From Arcuatula senhousia (taxonomy: Eukaryota > Mollusca > Bivalvia > Mytilida > Mytilidae), in contig OZ020309.1 in NCBI GenBank assembly GCA_963971305.1, forward strand, positions 16,237,001-16,301,000: 64,000 bases of DNA, given 5' to 3'. Position 1 is the first letter of the stretch; every line of letters begins with the position of its first letter. Below the pieces are notes generated by a model. It saw only the letters and a list, made by a program, of their open reading frames with translations, did not search any database and was not told where the DNA came from. Below, in pieces: positions 58,080 through 64,000 of this stretch. The position numbers and the translations under genes are program-made.

Positions 58080-58740
58080 AAATAAGGTCACTGTGACCTA
58101 TCTTTTATGCACGAACGACTTCGTAAAGTTCTTTGTAAAGGTCTATTACTTGGATACTTGATGTAAGAGGTCAATGATATTTCACCACTAGATGTGTCTT
58201 TGGTAGGTTGACACCACCGACTAGAAATTAAGACACTATGACCTATATATTACGCATGAATGACTTAGATAAAGTTCTTGATTAAGGTCCATATCTCTGA
58301 TACTAGATGATATTTCACCACCAAATGGGTCTTGGGTAGGGCTACACCACCCACTAGAAATTAAGTCACTGTGACCTATATTTTATGCATAAATGACTTT
58401 GGTTACGTTCTTGGTTAAGGTTTATAACTTGGATACAACATGTTGAGGGTTAATGATATTTCATCACTAGATGTGTCTTGGGTAACATGACATCACCCAC
58501 TAGAAATAAGGTCACTGCGACCTATATTTTACGTTTGTTGAATGACTTAGATTAAATCCTTTGTTAAGGTCCATTTCCCAATACTATATGTAAGGGGTCA
58601 AACTACTAGATGAATCTTGGGAACACGGCATCACCCACCAGAAATTAGGTCACTGTGGCATATATTTTACGCAAGAACGCTTTTAATCTATTTCTCTGTA
58701 AAGGTCCATATCCCAGGTAATACATATGATAATAATATTG
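58080..58740 (-). repeat. ~125-145-bp core-repeat family, about five units
   Basis: ACTAGAAAT(T)AAG(T)TCACTGTGACC, TTTTA(T/C)GCA(T)(A/G)AATGACTT and GATGTGTCTTGGGTA recur in order at about 58078, 58222, 58352, 58498 and 58638. The reverse complement resembles 19480-19760 and 1-470. Confidence 0.75.
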
Positions 58741-59792
58741 CAAGAACGGGAGGGACATCCTGTGGCTCATATACACATTTTCTAGTATATGGCTGAAATC
58801 TTTCTTAATCCTGCTGCTAAAAAATCTTTAAAGGATAATACCGACCCCCCCCCTTTTTTTGAAGTTTTAAAATGGTTGGTTCCTTAATTCTCTTTAATAA
58901 ATGCTCTCTCTGTTTAAATCTCGGGGGAAATGAAAGGAGGTCACATTTCTTTAAATTTGAACATGATGATGCAGATTATTTTCTAGTGTAAATTTCTACT
59001 ACATTTGTATGACTATTTTGATAAACTAAAATGACAAAAAAAAGATAAATTGTTAGAACTAGCTACGTGTACACGACTGTGTTAACTGAAAAAGTCACCA
59101 GGTTTCCTCGTGTGAAATAGTGAAACCTTTGGTTCACACGGAAAACTAAATTCGGATCACAGTGACTTCGGCGAAACCAAAAACGTGTAGCACAGTATTT
59201 TTTACAAACAAAAGTGAGAAAAAAGAAATAGTATATATGTGTTTTTTTTTATAGAATAAAAAACCTTAATACCCTGTAAACCTGAGTCTTCTTTAATCTT
59301 ACAGAATTAGCCAAACATTTTTCTTTTTAAACAACCGGGAAAACGTAGCCAGTGTCTAAACTGTTTTAAAATTATATATTCAATTATTGGTCCGGAATTG
59401 CAAACTACGAATTTAGGCACACCATATATCTACAGACCATACTGTTAAAAAACTTAATCTCCAAGCAAAGAAAAAAAAACTACAACAAAGTAAAGTATTT
59501 CTATTTGCATTGTTCAAACTCAAAATAAATTCTGGAACTTTGTTGTCATCTTAATTTTGAAATGGGGGGGGCTATGGTTAAATTTGGAAAAAAATCAGGA
59601 TGCCAAAAAAGGCAGGGCAGTGCTTTGAATTGAAAAAAAGACAGTATGTTGTTTTTGAAAATAGTAATTTTTAAACCAAAATTTGCATAAGAGCGCAAAA
59701 AAATCCCATCTACGTTTTCCCCGTTTATAAAATGACAGGATTAGAAATCCCCCCTTCCCGTAAAAAAACAAATTGACGGTCTCTATTAATAA
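58741..59792. other. No gene seen
   Basis: Unassigned right interior of the CACTA element. Confidence 0.5.
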
Positions 59793-60355
59793 GACTAACT
59801 AAACGCATTTTAAGTTGAGATTGTTGTAAAATGACTTACTAAACTTTTATAAAGTTTGAATGCGTCTAAAATTACTGACAAAACGCAAAATAGTTGCATT
59901 AGGTGAACAATGACTGATCCAACTCAGACAAAGTTTTAATAGTTGTAAAAGGACTAACCCAACGCATTTCAAGTTGAATCAGTTGTAAGGCGTTTGACCC
60001 AACGCATATTAGGTTGGAATAACTGATTAAGGACTGTCCCAACCCAACATAAGTTGAATCAGTTGTCAAATGTTTTACCAAACGCATATTAAGTTTGAAC
60101 AAATGTAAAAGGACTGAACCAACTAAATTAAGTTGAATTAGTTATGAGACGACTGACACAACTAAAAAAAAGTTGGGTCAGTCATTGTTGAACATAAGTA
60201 AATAAAATATGTTTAATGCAGTCGAAAGAAACTGCTGTCACAACCATGACTAATGCCAACAGTCTTTTTGACAGTACTTTTCGGTTATTATTTTAAATCA
60301 TCAGTTTCATAACGCCTGACTATGGTACAGACAGTCGTTTATTTTGCCAGTAGTG
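59793..60355 (-). repeat. Right inverted arm of the CACTA element
   Basis: Inverse of 52054-52612 with the same order of ~60-bp subterminal motifs. Mismatches between the arms are more numerous than between the BEL copies, so the arms diverged before this insertion. Confidence 0.88.
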
Positions 60356-63300
60356 AAAGGAATCATGGAGGAGTTGGATACTTCATTCACAGAGGAACTT
60401 GATCTTCTAATTCGGTATCTTGGTACGGAATCCTCTAAACAAGCTTTCACGTTACGGGCTTGCAACGCAGGCGATTCAGGGAAGACAGTGTCACAAATAT
60501 GGGAAAGACTTGATCAACGATTTGGAGCACCAGAAATTGTTGAGAGCTACTTGAAACAGCGAATCGCCACGTTTCACAATATACCAAAGGGCGAACCCAA
60601 GAGACTTTACGAACTAGCAGACCTTGTGTCCGAGATCAGCTCAGTGAAAGGTCAACCTGCTTATGCTGGAGTGTTTGCTCATTTTGACTCGTCTACAGGA
60701 GTAAATCCTCTAGTGTCAAAACTCCCGTGGAACTTGCAGGAGAAATGGACAAACGAAGCTTCAAAATACAAGCTGCAAAAGGAAGTAGCCTTCCCCCCAT
60801 TCTCGTTCTTTCACGATTTTATACTGAGGATTGCGAAAATGAAGAATGACCCCAGTTTCCACTTCAACAACAGCGAACCAAAAAATACATCATCCCGACC
60901 ACCAGCAAGGCGTGAAATACGAAATCCAGTGTCTGTCCACAAGACCGAAACCATCGAAAGTGAGGCTAAGTCAGAAATAAAGCCTGCATGTCCACTTCAC
61001 AAGTCAGTTACTCATACGCTAAACCAGTGTTCAGTGTTTCGCAAAAAGCCTATACATGAGAGAAAGAAGTTTGTTCTGAACAATAACATTTGTTTTAAAT
61101 GCTGTGGGTCAGTTAAACATAGAGCCAAAAACTGTAAAGATGCAGCACATGTCAAGTGTGAGGTTTGTAAAAGCAACGCCCATCCCACTGCCCTTCACGT
61201 AGACTCAAATTGTCACGAAGGGGAGAAACAGTCCAATAATGATACGACAAAATCTAACGACATCGAATCAAAATGTACTCAAATATGTGGCAAGCCTTAT
61301 GGCACTAGCAAATCTTGTGCAAAGATTATACCTGTAAAAGTGTATCAAAAAGACAAACCAAATGATTTTTGTGTTGTTTATGCAATCATAGATGATCAGA
61401 GTAGTAATTCATTAGCTTCTTCTTACTTGTTTGATAGATTTAATGTTAATAGCCCTGATATAGGTTACTCACTTGTGTCCTGTGCAGGTAAGGTGGAGAC
61501 AAGTGGAAGACGAAGTAGTGGTTATGTGGTTCAGTCTTTAGATGGTACATGTACCCTCCAAATGCCAACACTTACCGAATGTAACGATATCCCGAGAAAT
61601 AGAAACGAGATACCGACTCCCGACGTTGCGATGCGATATCCTCACTTACGTTCGGTAGCGCCCCTCATTCCCGCAGTACTCGATCAAGTCGGAATAGAAC
61701 TGCTTATTGGCCGAGATATACCGGGTGCACACTTCGTTCAAGAACAGAGAACAAACGGGGACAACTGTCCGTTCGCGCAACGGTTACCGCTCGGTTGGGT
61801 CGTCATAGGCCAGGTTTGTTTGGGAAAGGCCCATTCCCCCGAGATAAATGTTAATAAGACCTATGTCGCGATGAACGGGCGTCCGACCAACCTGGAACCG
61901 TGTCCAAATGAAATTCGCCTATTTGAAAAGACCGAAAACGATGAGAGAATTGGTCGCTCCGTCGAGGACGTCGAGTTTGTTAAATTAATTAATGAAGGGT
62001 TTGAGAAAAACCGTGATGGCTTCTGGTCAGCACCACTTCCGTTCCGAAAGGACAGGTTACCGCTTCCGGATAATAGGGCTCAAGCGCATAGGCGAGCTAA
62101 GTTGTTCGATGCTAACCTGCTCCACAACCCGACCAAGCGCAAACATGTTCAAGATTTCATGCAGAAAATCTTTGATCGCGGTCACGCCGAGAAAGCTCCG
62201 AGCTTGTCGCCGCAGGAAGAGCGCTGGTACTTGCCGATGTTCGGGGTTTATCACCCCAGAAAGCCCGAATCCATTCGAGTGGTGTTCGATTCGTCCGCTA
62301 AGCACGATGGAATGTCTCTGAATGAAGCGCTGATGAAAGGACCGGATTTAACTAATAGTCTTCAAGGCATTTTACTCCGGTTTCGTCGTGAACGAGTTGC
62401 CGTGACGGCCGACGTAGAACAAATGTTCCACAACTTCCGCGTGAAAGAGGACCATCGAAATTTCTTACGATTTTTGTGGCACCGGGAAAATGATTTCGAT
62501 CAGCCGTTAGACGAGTTTCGCATGACCGTTCATGTATTCGGAAATTCGCCGTCTCCTGCGGTGGCCACTTACGGGTTGCGTAAATCAGTCGAGACAGCAG
62601 GGTCCGAAGTACAGGATTTTGTGAACAACGATTTTTACGTTGATGACGGGCTTTTGAGTTGTCCATCTGTTGAGAAGGCCGTTGACATCATTAAGAGGAC
62701 ACAAGAAGAGCTAAGAGACGGCGGTCGGTTAAGACTACACAAAATCGCGTCGAATTCGGTAGAAGTACTAAAACAGTTCAACAAGGAAGATCTAGCGAAA
62801 GATCTTAAAAACGTAGAAATCGGTAAAGAATTTTTACCTACTCAAAGAAGCCTTGGTGTGTCATGTGATATAAATACCGATTCGTTTGGTTTTAATGTGG
62901 AGACCGAACGGAAGCCTTTCACGCGTCGTGGTGTGCTATCCACAATAAACAGCTTGTTTGACCCACTCGGGTTCGTGGCGCCGGTTGTGTTAGAGGGCAA
63001 ACAATTACTTCGTGACGTCATGGCTTCATCGTCGTCGTCCGAGTGGGATAAACCGTTAGACGAAAGCTTCCGAAGCAAATGGGAGAAATGGGTACAGTCG
63101 CTTACGTATCTCCATGATTTAAGTATACCGAGAATGTACTGTAAATTTTCAGTAGAGAATTCCAGCCGTCTGGAAGTGCACGTTTTTACAGATGCATCGA
63201 AGGAAGCAGTAGCAGCGGTGGCTTACCTTAAAGTATTTTCGTCTGGAAACAGCGATATCGGCTTTCTGATGGGTAAAGCAAAGGTTGCTCCCTCTCACGG

Positions 63301-64000
63301 TCACACAATTCCGCGTTTAGAGCTCTGTGCAGCGGTTTTAGGAGTAGAAATAGCGGAAATTGTTAAAGCAGAACTCCGCTTGAAACAGGAACATTTCAAG
63401 TTCCATACTGACAGTCAAATCGTTCTGGGTTATATTTGGAACGAAACGAAAAGGTTTCACGTTTACGTAGCAAATCGTGTCAGTCGCATTAGAGCGGTCT
63501 CTACGCCAGATCAATGGAATTTTGTTCCAACAGAAGAAAACCCAGCGGATCTCGCGACGCGCCCATTCAGAGCTAAAAACCTCTCATTAAGTGCGTGGAT
63601 CAATGGTCCCTCCGTCTTAACGCAGACCGAAAGTGTAGCCGAGTCGGTTCATTATCCGCTCATTAGTCCTGAGAAGGACAAGGAAGTGCGAACGGAAATA
63701 ATCAGTTCTAAGACGTTAATCGAGAAGTCGTCATTGGGCTGTTGTCGTTTCGAACGTTTTTCTGAGTGGTCCCGGTTGGTAGGTGCGATACGACGCTTGA
63801 AGCAAACTATACGTGATTGTGTCTCTGTCAAAAAGCATCACGTTTGCCAGAAAGAAGCTGAACGCGTCGTCATTCGTCAAGTTCAAAACGAGGTTTTCTA
63901 TCGTGAAATCGAGGCAATCAATGGTGGTAAAGACCTCCCGAAGAACAGTGGTTTGCGTGCGCTAAAACCCTTAATTGATTCTCATGGAATTCTCCGTGTC
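60356..64000 (+). pseudogene. BEL copy 2 gag-pol, C-terminal part, open at the window end
   Basis: Resumes at the duplicated AAA and runs in frame to the last base with no stop. It covers the rest of gag, the zinc knuckles, protease, reverse transcriptase (YVDD near 62636), RNase H and the approach to the integrase finger. Without the insertion it would be as intact as copy 1 in this range. The codon corresponding to the copy-1 TAG lies beyond the window. Confidence 0.92.

Larger units (their letters stand above)
52051..60358. mobile_element. 8.3-kb CACTA/EnSpm-like element inserted in BEL copy 2
   Basis: The element is 52054-60355 (8,302 bp). Ends: CACTACTGGCAAAATAAAC and its inverse, with AAA on both sides (52051-52053 and 60356-60358), a 3-bp duplication. 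Copy 1 of BEL provides the empty site, so the boundaries are exact. CACTA ends, a 3-bp duplication and repeat-filled subterminal regions all fit this superfamily. No transposase frame is visible in more than 7 kb of interior, so it is a non-autonomous element. The interior contains other repeats and a GC-rich open frame at 55416-55619. Confidence 0.88.
50363..64000 (+). mobile_element. BEL/Pao copy 2, split by an 8.3-kb insertion, runs off the window
   Basis: Sequence from 50363 to 52053 and from 60356 to the end follows copy 1 nearly base for base. Differences I noticed are few: an early gag change (H/N codon near 51261), one silent change near 51968, single changes near 60750 and 60901, and a Trp/Cys codon change near 62866. 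The right LTR lies outside the window. Confidence 0.92.

Noticed and set aside
1..64000. tRNA, rRNA, snRNA genes or CRISPR arrays
   Set aside because: No GGTTCGAATCC-type arms in a cloverleaf context, no conserved rRNA stretches, and the tandem repeats lack unique spacers.

Overview
The window looks like transposon-packed, AT-rich nuclear DNA from a bivalve mollusc, most likely a mussel of the Mytilus type. I infer this from a BEL/Pao retrotransposon, a PIF/Harbinger gene pair, spliceosomal GT-AG introns, and several short interspersed repeats that I remember as common in mussel DNA but could not check. I see no rRNA, tRNA, CRISPR array or bacterial-style operon. Only one short reading frame (3988-4347, minus) and two weak exon-like stretches (15049-15231 and 55416-55619) could be host gene material.

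Layout. 1-560: a ~146-bp tandem repeat and the hairpin end of an interspersed repeat. 4.46-9.5 kb: a decayed PIF/Harbinger transposon with a Myb/SANT-like gene (+) and a convergent DDE transposase gene (-), both with introns and frameshifts. 9.58-9.74 kb: a small palindromic hAT-type MITE with an 8-bp target duplication. 10.58-11.93 kb: an element with a core of ~155-bp tandem repeats and a terminal hairpin, followed directly by a 5'-truncated LINE (11.95-14.2 kb). 18.39-20.71 kb: a non-coding element whose inverted ends are built from an AACCCTTAATGTAAA motif. 22.80-28.61 kb: a complete 5.8-kb DNA transposon with long inverted ends made of 21-bp minisatellite, a 6-bp target duplication, and a SAM-like plus DDE-integrase gene broken by one in-frame TAG. 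28.72-33.63 kb: a second large element with 41-bp inverted ends starting CACGGTG and a 5-bp duplication, carrying a dead LINE fragment. 34.99-40.56 kb: 31 copies of a 179-bp satellite with no variant seen, ending next to T36.

43.62-64.0 kb: two BEL/Pao elements in head-to-tail tandem sharing one LTR (LTR-internal-LTR-internal). The first has a full gag-pol frame except for one TAG near the C-terminus. The second is split in gag by an 8.3-kb CACTA/EnSpm-like element with ~560-bp inverted ends and no visible transposase, and then runs off the window.

The window is therefore a nested record of insertions. The DNA transposons are dated relative to each other by precise target duplications and by interrupted repeats. 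The most interesting objects are the 5.8-kb minisatellite-ended transposon, the CACGGTG-ended element, the AACCCTTAATGTAAA-ended element, the CACTA insertion in the BEL tandem, and the perfectly uniform satellite.
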